Assembly: GCF_002917105.1 (NCBI RefSeq)
Contig: NZ_PQFZ01000006.1
Location: 1-64,000, forward strand
Length of the DNA stretch: 64,000 nt
Direction of reading: 5' to 3'
From: Allobosea psychrotolerans
GTDB lineage: Bacteria > Pseudomonadota > Alphaproteobacteria > Rhizobiales > Beijerinckiaceae
Shown: positions 35,901 through 45,211 of the stretch, one piece after another
Numbering within the stretch: position 1 is the first letter of the stretch
How the letters are laid out: every line of letters starts with the position of its first letter
The notes under the pieces: model-generated
Told to the model about the DNA's origin: nothing
Seen by the model: only the letters and a program-made list of their open reading frames with translations
Databases searched by the model: none
Position numbers and translations under genes: made by a program

Positions 35901-37858
35901 TGAACGGCTTTCCGCGCAAGCCTTCGCGCCGAGCGGCCCTCGCACTCGGCTCCGCTGCCATCGCCGCGGCTGGCCTGCCGCGCCTGGCGCTCGGCCAGCC
36001 GCAAACGCCGCTGACGCTGGTCGACAGTCCCTTCTTCGCCAAGCAGGTCGCGGACGGCACGCTGCCGCCCGTCATCCAGCGCGCGCCAAGCTCTCCCCGC
36101 ATCATCGCGGTGTCTGGAGACGGGCGCGAAGCCGGCCGCCATGGCGGTACGATGCGCATGCTCATGGGCGACCAGCGCGACATCCGCATGATGACGATCT
36201 ACGGTTACGCCCGCCTCGTCGTCTATGACGACAATCTCGAGCTCGCCAGCGATATCCTCGAGAGTTACGATGTCGAGGATGGGCGCATCTTCACGCTGAA
36301 ACTGCGCCCAGGCCATCGCTGGTCGGACGGCTCCCCCTTCACCACCGAGGATTTCCGCTACTGGTGGGAGGATGTCGCCAACAACAAGCGGCTTTCGCCC
36401 GGCGGGCCGTCCCAGGCGCTCATTGCCGCGGGCAAGACGCCGACGGTCGAGGTGCTCTCGCCGACCGTGATCCGCTATAGCTGGGAGGCGCCGAACCCGG
36501 TTTTCCTGCCTTCCCTCGCCGGAGCGCAGCCGGCCTATATCTACATGCCCTCGGCCTATCTGAAGCAGTTCCATGAGCGCTATGCCGACAAGGCCACGCT
36601 GGTCTCGCGCGTCAAGACCGCGCGCGTAAAGGACTGGGGTTCACTGCACGAGCGCATGTCGCGGATGTACCGGCCGGAGAACCCGGAGCTGCCGACGCTC
36701 GATCCCTGGCGCAACACCACGCCGCTGCCGGCCGAGCAGTTCACTTTCGAGCGCAACGCCTATTTCCACCGCATCGACCAGAACGGTCTGCAACTGCCCT
36801 ATGTCGATCAGGTCACGCTGACGATCGGCACCAACTCGCTGATCCCCGCCAAGACCGCCGCTGGCGAGAGCGATCTGCAGGCCCGCTATATCCGCTTCGA
36901 CAACTACACCTTCCTCAAGGACGCCTCGAAGCGGATGAACTTCGACGTCAAGCTGTGGAAGCGGGCGGAAGGCGCCTGGTTCGCCTTGATGCCGAACCTC
37001 AACGCGATCGACCCGGTCTGGCGCGACCTCAACCGCGATGTCCGTTATCGTCGCGCGCTCTCGGTGGCGATCAACCGCAAGGACGTCAACAAGGTCATCT
37101 TCTTCGGTCTTGCCAAGGAGAGCGGCAACACCGCTTTGCCGGAAAGCCCGCTCTACGACGCCAAGCAGGCGGGCTTGTGGATGGAGCAGGACAAGGCGCT
37201 GGCCAACCGCCTGCTCGACGAGATCGGGCTGGTGAAGCGCGATCTGGAAGGCATCCGCCTGCTGCCGGACGGGCGCCGCCTCGAGTTCACCATCGAGACC
37301 TCCGGCGAAAGCACCGAGGAGACCGACATCCTCGACCTGATCAAGCAGGATCTGGTCGCGGTCGGGGTCAAGATCTATCCCCGCTCGACGCAGCGCGACG
37401 TCTTCCGCCGCCGCATCCTGGCCGGCCAGACCATCATGTCCGCCTGGGTCGGCATGGATAATGCCCTGGTCGCTCCCGAGATGGAGCCCGATGCGCTGGC
37501 GCCCACATCCGCCTCGCAGTTCAACTGGCCGCGCTGGGGCCAGTACCTGGAGAGCAGCGGCCGCGAGGGCGAGGAACCCGACATGCCCGAGGTCAAGGAA
37601 CTCGTCAGGCTCTATCACGCCTGGCGCCGCAGCGCGACGCATGAGCAGCGCCGGCAGATCTGGCGCGACATGCTCAGGATCAACGCCGAACAGCTCTTCA
37701 CCATCGGCATCATCAACGGCACGCTGCAGCCGGTCGTGGTCTCGCGCACCTTGCACAATGTGCCCGACAAGGGACTCTACAGCTTCGAGCCCGGCGCCTT
37801 CTTCGGCCGCTACATGCCCGACACCTTCTGGTTCGACCCGAGCAAGGCGCAGGTCTGA
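35900..37858 (+). CDS. ABC transporter substrate-binding protein, family 5 (peptide-type)
   Basis: 652 residues, with GGAGG a few bases before ATG 35900. Twin-arginine-like export signal (SRRAALALGSAAIAAAGLPRLALG). The mature protein has the family-5 pattern: GGTMRMLMGDQRDIRM, RIFTLKLRPGHRWSDGSPFTTEDF split by the usual spacing, YADKATL and a long second lobe with VRYRRALSVAINRKDVNKV. At about 650 residues it belongs to the larger subgroup of these binding proteins. Ligand could be a peptide or a sugar conjugate; the nearby glycan genes leave the second option open. Confidence 0.9.
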   Translation: MNGFPRKPSRRAALALGSAAIAAAGLPRLALGQPQTPLTLVDSPFFAKQVADGTLPPVIQRAPSSPRIIAVSGDGREAGRHGGTMRMLMGDQRDIRMMTIYGYARLVVYDDNLELASDILESYDVEDGRIFTLKLRPGHRWSDGSPFTTEDFRYWWEDVANNKRLSPGGPSQALIAAGKTPTVEVLSPTVIRYSWEAPNPVFLPSLAGAQPAYIYMPSAYLKQFHERYADKATLVSRVKTARVKDWGSLHERMSRMYRPENPELPTLDPWRNTTPLPAEQFTFERNAYFHRIDQNGLQLPYVDQVTLTIGTNSLIPAKTAAGESDLQARYIRFDNYTFLKDASKRMNFDVKLWKRAEGAWFALMPNLNAIDPVWRDLNRDVRYRRALSVAINRKDVNKVIFFGLAKESGNTALPESPLYDAKQAGLWMEQDKALANRLLDEIGLVKRDLEGIRLLPDGRRLEFTIETSGESTEETDILDLIKQDLVAVGVKIYPRSTQRDVFRRRILAGQTIMSAWVGMDNALVAPEMEPDALAPTSASQFNWPRWGQYLESSGREGEEPDMPEVKELVRLYHAWRRSATHEQRRQIWRDMLRINAEQLFTIGIINGTLQPVVVSRTLHNVPDKGLYSFEPGAFFGRYMPDTFWFDPSKAQV

Positions 37859-37860
37859 GC

Positions 37861-38862
37861 ATGCTGCTGCAATACATCCTCAAGCGCATTCTGGTGATGA
37901 TCCCGACGCTGCTCGTCACCAGCGCGCTGATCTTCACGGTCATCAACCTGCCTGAGGGCGATTATTTCGAGACGCTCGCCGCCGAGATGCAGGCGCAGGG
38001 GGAAAAGGCCGACCTCAGCCGCATCGAGTTCCTGAAGAAGGAGTACGGCTTCGACAAGCCGCCGGTCGAACGGTATTTCTGGTGGGTCACTGGCCTTCTC
38101 CAGGGCGACATGGGCTACTCCTTCGAGTATCAGCGCCCGGTCCGCGAGATCGTCGGCGACCGCCTGATGCTGACCATGGTGGTCTCCTTCGTCACCATCA
38201 TCGTCACCTGGCTGATCGCCTTCCCGATCGGGATCTATTCGGCGACACATCAATATAGCTGGGGCGATTACGGGCTGACCTTCCTGGGGCTGATCGGCCT
38301 GGCGATCCCGCATTTCCTGCTGGCGCTCGTGTTCATGTACGCGGCGAATGTCTGGTTCGGGACCTCGATCGGCGGACTCGTCGACCCGCAATATCTCAAT
38401 CAGCCGATGAGCTGGGCCAAGCTCTGGTCGATCCTCGAACATCTCTGGATTCCGGTGATCATCATCGGGGCAGGCGGCACCGCCGGCATGATCCGCGCCG
38501 TCCGGGCAAACCTGCTCGACGAATTGCAGAAGCAGTATTTCGTCACCGCCCGCGCCAAGGGGCTGCCGCCGGGCAAGGCGCTGCGCAAATACCCGCTGCG
38601 CATGTCGCTCAACTTCTTCGTCTCCGATATCGGCGACATCCTGCCCTCGATCGTCTCGGGCGCCGAGATCGTCGCGATCGTGCTCTCGCTCCAGACCACA
38701 GGACCACTCCTGATCCGGGCCCTGCAGAGCCAGGACATGTATCTCGCCGGCTCCTTCCTGATGTTTTTGTCCTTCCTGACCGTGATCGGCGTGCTGATCT
38801 CCGACATCTCGCTCGCGATCCTCGATCCACGGATCCGGCTGCAAGGCACGGCGACCAAGTGA
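37861..38862 (+). CDS. ABC transporter permease (DppB type)
   Basis: 333 residues starting two bases after the binding-protein stop. N-terminal LLQYILKRILVMIPTLLVTSALIF is the DppB-type first helix, with LKKEYGFDKPPVERYFWWVTGLLQGDMG on the periplasmic side. The EAA-type loop reads RAVRANLLDELQKQYFVTARAKGLP. About six transmembrane helices. It forms the membrane channel with the 38859-40031 product. Its stop overlaps the next GTG start. Confidence 0.93.
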   Translation: MLLQYILKRILVMIPTLLVTSALIFTVINLPEGDYFETLAAEMQAQGEKADLSRIEFLKKEYGFDKPPVERYFWWVTGLLQGDMGYSFEYQRPVREIVGDRLMLTMVVSFVTIIVTWLIAFPIGIYSATHQYSWGDYGLTFLGLIGLAIPHFLLALVFMYAANVWFGTSIGGLVDPQYLNQPMSWAKLWSILEHLWIPVIIIGAGGTAGMIRAVRANLLDELQKQYFVTARAKGLPPGKALRKYPLRMSLNFFVSDIGDILPSIVSGAEIVAIVLSLQTTGPLLIRALQSQDMYLAGSFLMFLSFLTVIGVLISDISLAILDPRIRLQGTATK

Positions 38863-40031
38863 GCGCTCTTCCCGCAGACGGCGCACCCCTGCCGCATACC
38901 GCCTCGACCGCCCCCTTCGAGCCCTATGCGGTCGAGACGATGACGCCCGAGCAGGAGCGGGTCTATCTCGCTTCGCAATGGCAACTGATGTGGTGGAAGT
39001 TTCGCAAGCACAAGCTCGCGGTGATCTCCGGCGTCGTCATCCTGACGATCTACGCCATGGTCGCGATCTGCGAGTTCCTCGCCCCTTACGACTACACCAC
39101 GCGCAACACCGACTTCATCCGCGCGCCGCGCCAGGAGGTGCACCTGTTCCATCAGGGCAGCCTCGTCGGCCCGTTCGTCTACCCCTACACGCAGCGCCTC
39201 AACATGGAGAACCTGAAGCGCGAATATGATGTCGACACCAGCCGCCCCGAGAAGCTGCGCTTCTTCTGCCGGGGCGACGCCTATGATTTCTGGGGGCTGA
39301 TCCCGGGCAATCTGCACCTGGTCTGCCCTGCCGAAGGCGGCACGCTCTTCCTGCTCGGCTCGGACCGGCTCGGCCGCGACATGCTCTCGCGCATTCTCTA
39401 TGGCGGGCGCATCTCGCTCTCGATCGGCCTGCTCGGCGTCTTCGTCTCCTTCGTGCTCGGCGTCATCATCGGTGGCATCGCCGGCTATTACGGCGGCAAG
39501 GTCGATCTCGTCGTCCAGCGCATCATCGAGATCGTGCAGTCGCTGCCGCATATCCCGCTCTGGCTGGCGCTGGCCTCGATCATGCCACCCTCCTGGAGCC
39601 CGCTGCTGGTCTATTTCGGCATCACCGTCATCCTCGGCCTGATGGATTGGACGGGTCTGGCCCGCGCCGTGCGCTCGAAGCTGCTTTCGCTGCGTGAGGA
39701 GGATTATGTCGTCGCGGCCCAGCTGATGGGCGCCAAGCCCGCCCGTATCATCGGCCTGCATCTCGTGCCCGGCTTCATGAGCCATCTCATCGCCTCCGCG
39801 ACGATCACCATTCCCAGGACGATCCTGGGCGAGACGGCGCTGAGCTTCCTGGGGCTGGGCCTGCGCCCCCCCATAACCAGCTGGGGCGTGATGCTGAACG
39901 AGGCGCAGAACATCAATGTGGTGGCGCTCTATCCCTGGTTGCTCTATCCGGTCGTCCCGGTGATCCTGATCATCCTGGCCTTCAACTTCCTCGGCGATGG
40001 CCTGCGCGACGCGGCCGATCCCTATCGCTGA
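38859..40031 (+). CDS. ABC transporter permease (DppC type)
   Basis: 390 residues, GTG start in a GTGA overlap. N-terminal cytoplasmic tail, TM1 about 54-73, then a long periplasmic insert of roughly 100 residues (through LYTQRL..., FFCRGDAYDFWG and LFLLGSDRLGRDMLSRILYGGRISLSIG), as seen in larger DppC/YejE permeases. EAA-type loop: VRSKLLSLREEDYVVAAQLMGAKPARII. The C-terminus reads ILIILAFNFLGDGLRDAADPY, typical of DppC. Last gene of the four-gene importer. Confidence 0.93.
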   Translation: MSALPADGAPLPHTASTAPFEPYAVETMTPEQERVYLASQWQLMWWKFRKHKLAVISGVVILTIYAMVAICEFLAPYDYTTRNTDFIRAPRQEVHLFHQGSLVGPFVYPYTQRLNMENLKREYDVDTSRPEKLRFFCRGDAYDFWGLIPGNLHLVCPAEGGTLFLLGSDRLGRDMLSRILYGGRISLSIGLLGVFVSFVLGVIIGGIAGYYGGKVDLVVQRIIEIVQSLPHIPLWLALASIMPPSWSPLLVYFGITVILGLMDWTGLARAVRSKLLSLREEDYVVAAQLMGAKPARIIGLHLVPGFMSHLIASATITIPRTILGETALSFLGLGLRPPITSWGVMLNEAQNINVVALYPWLLYPVVPVILIILAFNFLGDGLRDAADPYR

Positions 40032-40068
40032 GCGCAAGCCCGCAGAGCAGCACGCGGAGCACCACACG

Positions 40069-41184
40069 GTGCGCATCGCCTTCCATACGCCGCTCAACGC
40101 CTTCGAGGACGGCCGCATCTCCGGCGACAGGCGCATGGCGCGGCAGATCGCGACCGCCCTGGAACAGCTTGGCCATGTCGTCGAACCCGTGCGCGACGCC
40201 CGCTCCTACATGAAGACGCCGGATCTCGGGCTGCTGGAACGCCACCGCGCCCAGGCCGCGGCGAAGATCGAGGCGCTCGCCGCCAGTTGGCGCGCGGGCG
40301 CAGCGCCTCCCGACCTCTGGTTCACCTATCACAGCTACTACAAGGCGCCAGACCTGCTCGGGCCCGCCATCTCGGAACACCTCTCGATTCCCTATGTCGT
40401 TGCGGAGGCGAGCGGTTCGGAGCGCCGCGCCAAAGGGGAATGGGCGCGGCATGTCGCGCTGGCGCGCGCCAGCTTCGGGAGCGCCGATCTGCATCTCTGC
40501 TTCACCGAGCGCGACCGGATCGGCGTCGAGTTCTGGTGCGGCGAGCGCACGCAATTCCTCGCCTTCCCGCCCTTCATCGCGCTCGATGCCAGCGCGCCGC
40601 AGCCAGAGCCGCAACCCGGCCCGCCACGCCTCGCCACCGTCGCGATGATGCGCGCCGGCGTGAAACATGAGAGTTATCTCGCCCTGGCGCGCACATTGCT
40701 GCAGCTCGCCGAAAAGCCCTGGACATTGACAGTGATCGGAGACGGGCCGCTGCGCGCCGAGGTCGAACAGGCTTTCGCCGCTTTGCCGCCGGGCCGCGTC
40801 ACCTGGCTGGGCGCGCTCGCCCATGACCAGGTCGCGGCTGAACTCGCAAGCCACGACATCTTCATCTGGCCCGGCCTCGGCGAGGCCTATGGGCTGGTCT
40901 ATCTGGAGGCGCAGGCCGCCGGCCTGCCCGTCATCGCCTTCGCCAGCGGCGGCGTGCCCGACACTGTCAGGCCGGACGAAACCGCCTTCCTCGCACCCGA
41001 GAACGACGAAGCGGCACTTGCTCTGGCGCTGTCCCGGCTGCTCGCAGACGCGGACATGCGCGCCAGGATGGGCCGCGCCGCCGCGACCTTCGTCAGGAGC
41101 GAGCGCACCTTGGAGACGGCCAGCGCCATCCTGGCACAAGGCTTTGCGCGCATCGCCTCGGCTCGCCCAAGGGCGATGCCATGA
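40069..41184 (+). CDS. Glycosyltransferase family 4-like
   Basis: 371 residues from GTG 40069 (VRIAFHTPLN at the start, GGAG nine bases upstream); an in-frame ATG at 39997 lies inside the upstream permease gene. N-terminal domain with RISGDRRMARQIATALEQLGHVV; C-terminal domain with LTVIGDGPLRAEVEQAFAALP, VTWLGALAHDQVAAELASHDIFIWPGLGEAYGLVYLEAQAAGLP, of which the LGEAYGLVYLEA segment is the EX7E motif of GT4 enzymes. It is followed at a 4-base overlap by a polysaccharide deacetylase gene, so it acts on an exported glycan. Confidence 0.85.
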   Translation: MRIAFHTPLNAFEDGRISGDRRMARQIATALEQLGHVVEPVRDARSYMKTPDLGLLERHRAQAAAKIEALAASWRAGAAPPDLWFTYHSYYKAPDLLGPAISEHLSIPYVVAEASGSERRAKGEWARHVALARASFGSADLHLCFTERDRIGVEFWCGERTQFLAFPPFIALDASAPQPEPQPGPPRLATVAMMRAGVKHESYLALARTLLQLAEKPWTLTVIGDGPLRAEVEQAFAALPPGRVTWLGALAHDQVAAELASHDIFIWPGLGEAYGLVYLEAQAAGLPVIAFASGGVPDTVRPDETAFLAPENDEAALALALSRLLADADMRARMGRAAATFVRSERTLETASAILAQGFARIASARPRAMP

Positions 41185-41987
41185 GCGATACATCCCTGGA
41201 CGAGCTTCTCGCCGAGCTCGATTGCTGGAGCGAGGCCGGCAGGCCCCTCCGGCTCTGGCTGCGCGATGACGACGCCGTCGCGCCAAGCCCGGCGCTGGAC
41301 CATCTCGCCGGCTTGAGCGAGCGCTTCGCCTTGCCCGTGCTCCTGGCCGTCATCCCGATGCTGGCCGAACCGGCTCTGGCCGCGGCGCTGCGGGCGGCCC
41401 CCTCGCTCCTGCCTTGCCAGCATGGCTGCAGGCACCAGAACCACGCCGCCATCGGCATGAAGAAATCCGAATTCGGCGCAGGCCGCGCGCGCGCTGAGGC
41501 CGAGGCCGATATCGCGGCCGGACGGCAGCGGCTCGGTGATCTGCTCGGGGCCGCCGTGCTGCCCGTCTTCGTGCCGCCCTGGAACCGCATCGACCCCGCT
41601 CTGGCACGGACCCTGCCGGAATTCGGCCTCGCCGGCCTGTCCTGCTTTCGCGGCTTCGGGCTCGGCGGCGACGGCCCGGCCCTGGTCAACAGCGACATCG
41701 ACGTGATGGACTGGCATGGCGGGCGGATCGGCCGCTCCTTGCAAGCCCTGGCCCTGGAGATCCGCGACCGGCTCGCTGCACGGCGCCAGCAATCGGAGGG
41801 CACGGACACGCTCGGCCTGCTGCTGCACCACCGCGACCACGACGAGACCGCCTGGGCCACCTTGCAGACCCTGCTTGCGACGCTTACGGCGCATCCTGTC
41901 ATCGTGACCACCGATCCCGCGCGGCTGTTTTCGGACCGGTGCGCTGCAAAAATGCGGCACTCAGGCTCGGGGCGTTCGTTGCCCTGA
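41181..41987 (+). CDS. Polysaccharide deacetylase-like protein
   Basis: 268 residues starting in an ATGA overlap. RLWLRDDDAVAPSPALDHL carries the Asp-Asp pair that coordinates metal in NodB-homology deacetylases; HGCRHQNH supplies the HxxxH-type metal histidines, and VFVPPWNRIDPALARTLPEFGLAGLSCF the catalytic-region motifs. No signal peptide, so it probably acts in the cytoplasm on a nucleotide-sugar or lipid-linked intermediate. It lies between two glycosyltransferase genes. Confidence 0.8.
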   Translation: MSDTSLDELLAELDCWSEAGRPLRLWLRDDDAVAPSPALDHLAGLSERFALPVLLAVIPMLAEPALAAALRAAPSLLPCQHGCRHQNHAAIGMKKSEFGAGRARAEAEADIAAGRQRLGDLLGAAVLPVFVPPWNRIDPALARTLPEFGLAGLSCFRGFGLGGDGPALVNSDIDVMDWHGGRIGRSLQALALEIRDRLAARRQQSEGTDTLGLLLHHRDHDETAWATLQTLLATLTAHPVIVTTDPARLFSDRCAAKMRHSGSGRSLP

Positions 41988-42100
41988 AGAGCGGACTTGG
42001 ATCGAAGCCTGCGCCACGCTATGATCCCATCTTGCATTCCCGGGTGCGTTCGTCCTCTCCACGGGGGTCGTCTGGCCTTTCTGCGGAGGACGACGCAGTC

Positions 42101-43384
42101 ATGTCTTTCAACGTCGTCGACCTTCCCGGCGTCGAGCGCGCGCCGCGAGACCCCCATGCGCCGCGCGTCCTGATCTACAGCCACGACACCTTTGGCCTCG
42201 GCCATATCCGGCGCTGCCGGGCGATCGCCAACTCGCTCGTGGCCAACTATCCTCATATATCAGTGATCATCGTCTCCGGCTCGTCGGTGATCTCAAGCTT
42301 CCAGTTCGGTGACGGCGTCGACTATGTCCGCATCCCCGGCGTCGAGAAGCAGAGCGATGGCCGTTATGGGCCTCATCATCTCAATCTCGACCTCACCGAC
42401 ACGATCCGTCTGCGTACCGACATCATCAAGCAGGTCGTGCTCTCCTTCGATCCCGACGTGGTCATCGTCGACAAGGAGCCGGTCGGCCTGCGCGGCGAAT
42501 TGATCCCGGCGCTCGAAGTCCTGCGCCGGCGCGGCGCGCGCATCGTGCTCGGCCTGCGCGACGTGCTCGACGAGCCGACGAAGCTCTATGAGGAATGGCG
42601 CCATACCGGAGCGATCGAGGCGCTGGAGCAGGTCTATGACGACATCTTCGTCTATGGGCTGGAGAGCATCTACCAGCCGCTTGCCGGCCTGCCGAACCAG
42701 CACCTCTTCGCCGACAAGATCCGCTATACCGGCTATCTCAAGCGGGCCGTGCCGAGCCCGATGCCACCCAACCGCTATCCGCGCATCACCAAGGGGCCGT
42801 TCATCCTGGTGACGCCCGGCGGCGGCGGCGACGGGGCCGGCGTGATCGACTGGGTGATCTCCGCCTATGAGGCCGACCCGACCATCGCCTTGCCGGCGCT
42901 GATCGTGTTCGGCCCCTTCATGTCGCGCGAGCGCCGCAAGGAGTTCGCCGAGCGCATCGCCCGTATTCCGAAGCTGGAAAGCCTCGGTTTCGAGCCGCGC
43001 CTCGAATTGCTGATGAACCGCGCCCACTGCGTCGTCGCGATGGGCGGTTACAACACCTTCTGCGAAATCCTCTCCTTCGACAAACCGGCGCTGATCGTGC
43101 CGCGCGTCAAGCCGCGGCTCGAACAGGCCATACGCGCCGAGCGTGCCGACCATCTGAAGCTCATCGATGTCCTGCATGATCCCGCGCAGAACGGCGAGGG
43201 CGCGCGCGACCCGCTGGTGATGGCTGCGGCGCTGCATGCCTTGCCCAAACGCGTGCCGCCCTCCCAGGCCTTCGTCCCGAGCCTGCTCGACGGCCTGCCG
43301 GCCGTCGCCCGCGCACTCGCCGACGACCTCTCGATGCCGGTCCGCGGCAGAATCCTGGCGCAAAACGCCGCCGTGGTGAGCTGA
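42101..43384 (+). CDS. Predicted glycosyltransferase (COG4671 type)
   Basis: 427 residues from ATG 42101 with GGAGGA ten bases upstream; the frame is open to 41939, overlapping the deacetylase gene. SHDTFGLGHIRRCRAIANSLV near the start and GGYNTFCEILSFDKPALIVPRVKPRLEQ, read in pieces, near the C-terminus define the MurG-like GT-B glycosyltransferases of COG4671. Between them LVTPGGGGDGAGVIDWV is the hinge. It shares this layout with the 24530-25675 product. Separated by 113 bases from the deacetylase gene; probably the same glycan pathway. Confidence 0.85.
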   Translation: MSFNVVDLPGVERAPRDPHAPRVLIYSHDTFGLGHIRRCRAIANSLVANYPHISVIIVSGSSVISSFQFGDGVDYVRIPGVEKQSDGRYGPHHLNLDLTDTIRLRTDIIKQVVLSFDPDVVIVDKEPVGLRGELIPALEVLRRRGARIVLGLRDVLDEPTKLYEEWRHTGAIEALEQVYDDIFVYGLESIYQPLAGLPNQHLFADKIRYTGYLKRAVPSPMPPNRYPRITKGPFILVTPGGGGDGAGVIDWVISAYEADPTIALPALIVFGPFMSRERRKEFAERIARIPKLESLGFEPRLELLMNRAHCVVAMGGYNTFCEILSFDKPALIVPRVKPRLEQAIRAERADHLKLIDVLHDPAQNGEGARDPLVMAAALHALPKRVPPSQAFVPSLLDGLPAVARALADDLSMPVRGRILAQNAAVVS

Positions 43385-43647
43385 CAGGCCCAACCTGCTC
43401 TGCGCAAGCGCGCAAAACCGATCGGCTCCAGGCGAGCATCCGAGCCCGCACCGATCGCAAAAGCAAGTTGAGAACACTCGGGAGAGCCTGCCTGCCGGCA
43501 GCCATGGCGAGGAGCCGGCCCGTCCTGCAAAAACCGCGCTCACGACTCATCGCAAGTGCGTAGACAGGCCGGGGTAAACTTCTCAATATATCAGCCATCG
43601 GAGGAGGACGGCGCTCCGCGCCTGCGCTCCTAGGGAAGGATTTTGCG

Positions 43648-44880
43648 ATGGCGCTGCACTTCAAGAATTTCGCCCTGCTCGAACCCGATCACGGCGAACT
43701 GCGCCTAGGCTACGAACTCCTGGTCGATGGCGAGACGATCCGCGAGCTCTCGGACAAGCCGATCAAGGCGGCGAATGCCGATGTGATCGATTGCGGCGGC
43801 CGCACGCTGATGCCGGGCCTGATCGACAGCCATGTCCATGTCTTCCTCTCCGAAGTCTATATCCGCGCCATGGAGAGCATGCCGCTGACGCTGATGACGG
43901 CGCGCGCCGTCCGCCTGATGAAGGGCATGATCGACCGCGGCTTCACCTCGGTGCGCGACACCGGCGGCGCCGACTGGGGCATCAAGGAAGCGGTCGACAA
44001 GGGCGATGTCGCGGCTCCGCGCCTGTTCATCGCCGGTGCGGCGATCGGTCCGACCGGTGGCCATAGCGACCCGCGCCGGCGCACCGATTTCGGCGCGCGC
44101 TGCCATTGCTGCAACGCCATGGCCTACACCATGAACGTCTCGGACGGCGTCTCTTCGGTGAAGAAGTCGGTGCGCGAGCAGATGCGGCTCGGCGCCGATC
44201 ACATCAAGATCATGATGTCGGGCGGCGTCGCCTCACCCTACGACCCGCTCGATTCGATGCAGTTCAGCGTCGATGAGGTGAAGACGGCGGTCGAGGAAGC
44301 CAAGGCCTTCGGCCGCTATGTCTGCGCCCACGCCTATACGCCCGAGGCGATCACGCGCGCAGCCCAATGCGGCGTCCGCGCCATCGAGCATGGCAATCTG
44401 ATCGACGACGCCTCGGCCAAGCTGATGGCCGAGAATGGCATGTTCCTGACCGCCAACCTCGTCGCCTATTACGCGATGAAGGAACGCGCCGCCGAGTTCG
44501 GCATGAACAGCGACATGCTCGCCAAGAACGATCTCGTCATCGATGGCGGCCTGCGCTCGCTCGAGATCTGCAAGCGCGCCGGCGTGCCCGTCGCCTATGG
44601 CAGCGACCTGCTCGGCCAGCTCCAGGTCGAGCAGTCCAGGGAATTCCTGCTGCGCAGCGAAGTGCTCTCCCCCATCGAGATCATTCGCTCGGCAACGACG
44701 ATCGGCGCGCAGCTTCTGCGCATGGAGGGCAAGCTTGGCACGCTCCGTGCTGGAGCCTTCGCCGACATGATCCTCGTCGATGGCGACCCGCTGAAGAACC
44801 TCGGACTCTTCCAGGAACAGGGCAAGCACCTGACGATGATCATGAAGGGCGGCGCGTTCCACAAGAACACGCTGCATTGA
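43648..44880 (+). CDS. Metal-dependent amidohydrolase (imidazolonepropionase/Xaa-Pro dipeptidase-like)
   Basis: 410 residues. TIM-barrel amidohydrolase: GLIDSHVHVF (His62, His64), a likely carboxylated Lys187 in DHIKIMMSGG, His228 in VCAHAY, His248 in AIEHGN and Asp320 in VAYGSDLLG give the binuclear metal site of the family. The final domain ends FADMILVDGDPLKNL. Related enzymes hydrolyse Xaa-Pro/Xaa-Arg dipeptides or cyclic amides. A GAGGAGGA purine run lies about 60 bases before ATG 43648. It stands as a single gene between repeats and intergenic DNA. Confidence 0.9.
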   Translation: MALHFKNFALLEPDHGELRLGYELLVDGETIRELSDKPIKAANADVIDCGGRTLMPGLIDSHVHVFLSEVYIRAMESMPLTLMTARAVRLMKGMIDRGFTSVRDTGGADWGIKEAVDKGDVAAPRLFIAGAAIGPTGGHSDPRRRTDFGARCHCCNAMAYTMNVSDGVSSVKKSVREQMRLGADHIKIMMSGGVASPYDPLDSMQFSVDEVKTAVEEAKAFGRYVCAHAYTPEAITRAAQCGVRAIEHGNLIDDASAKLMAENGMFLTANLVAYYAMKERAAEFGMNSDMLAKNDLVIDGGLRSLEICKRAGVPVAYGSDLLGQLQVEQSREFLLRSEVLSPIEIIRSATTIGAQLLRMEGKLGTLRAGAFADMILVDGDPLKNLGLFQEQGKHLTMIMKGGAFHKNTLH

Positions 44881-45211
44881 GTCTAGAGCGTTTCGAGCGA
44901 AGTGGACACCGGTTCGCGTGAAGACAACGCGTCAGAACAAAGAGCTGGAGCTGTTGAACGATCCTATCGGATCGGAGAGTGCTCCGGCAGGCCTGAGGTC
45001 GCGCCGCGACGAATAGCGACAAACGATGCGACGGATAGAGAAAGACAATCTTGACTGTTTGTAAGTGGAGCCGCAGCTTGCGGCGGGTTTGGAACGGGAG
45101 GCGGGATAAGGTGGTGGTGGCAGGCCAGGCACGCGTGCAAAAGAGACAGCTTGCGGCAGGCTATGCACAGCAAGCCCCCGTGGCGGCTCGGCCTCGCCTT
45201 GGAGCGCCGGC
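44881..45211. other. Intergenic region upstream of the polyamine-type ABC operon
   Basis: 331 bases. The first 100 hold family A repeat copy 3. The remainder is non-coding on both strands. TTGACT at 45051-45056 could be a -35 box for the ABC operon, but no good -10 sequence follows at the right distance. Confidence 0.45.
44884..44985. repeat. Intergenic palindromic repeat, family A copy 3
   Basis: Core TTCGAGCGAAGTGGACACCG and GTTCGCGTGAAGACAACGCG match copy 1 (3579-3681) along nearly the whole length, including a second half with GAACGATCCTATCGGATCGG. The outer arms GAGC / GCTC flank that nested palindrome. Confidence 0.75.
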
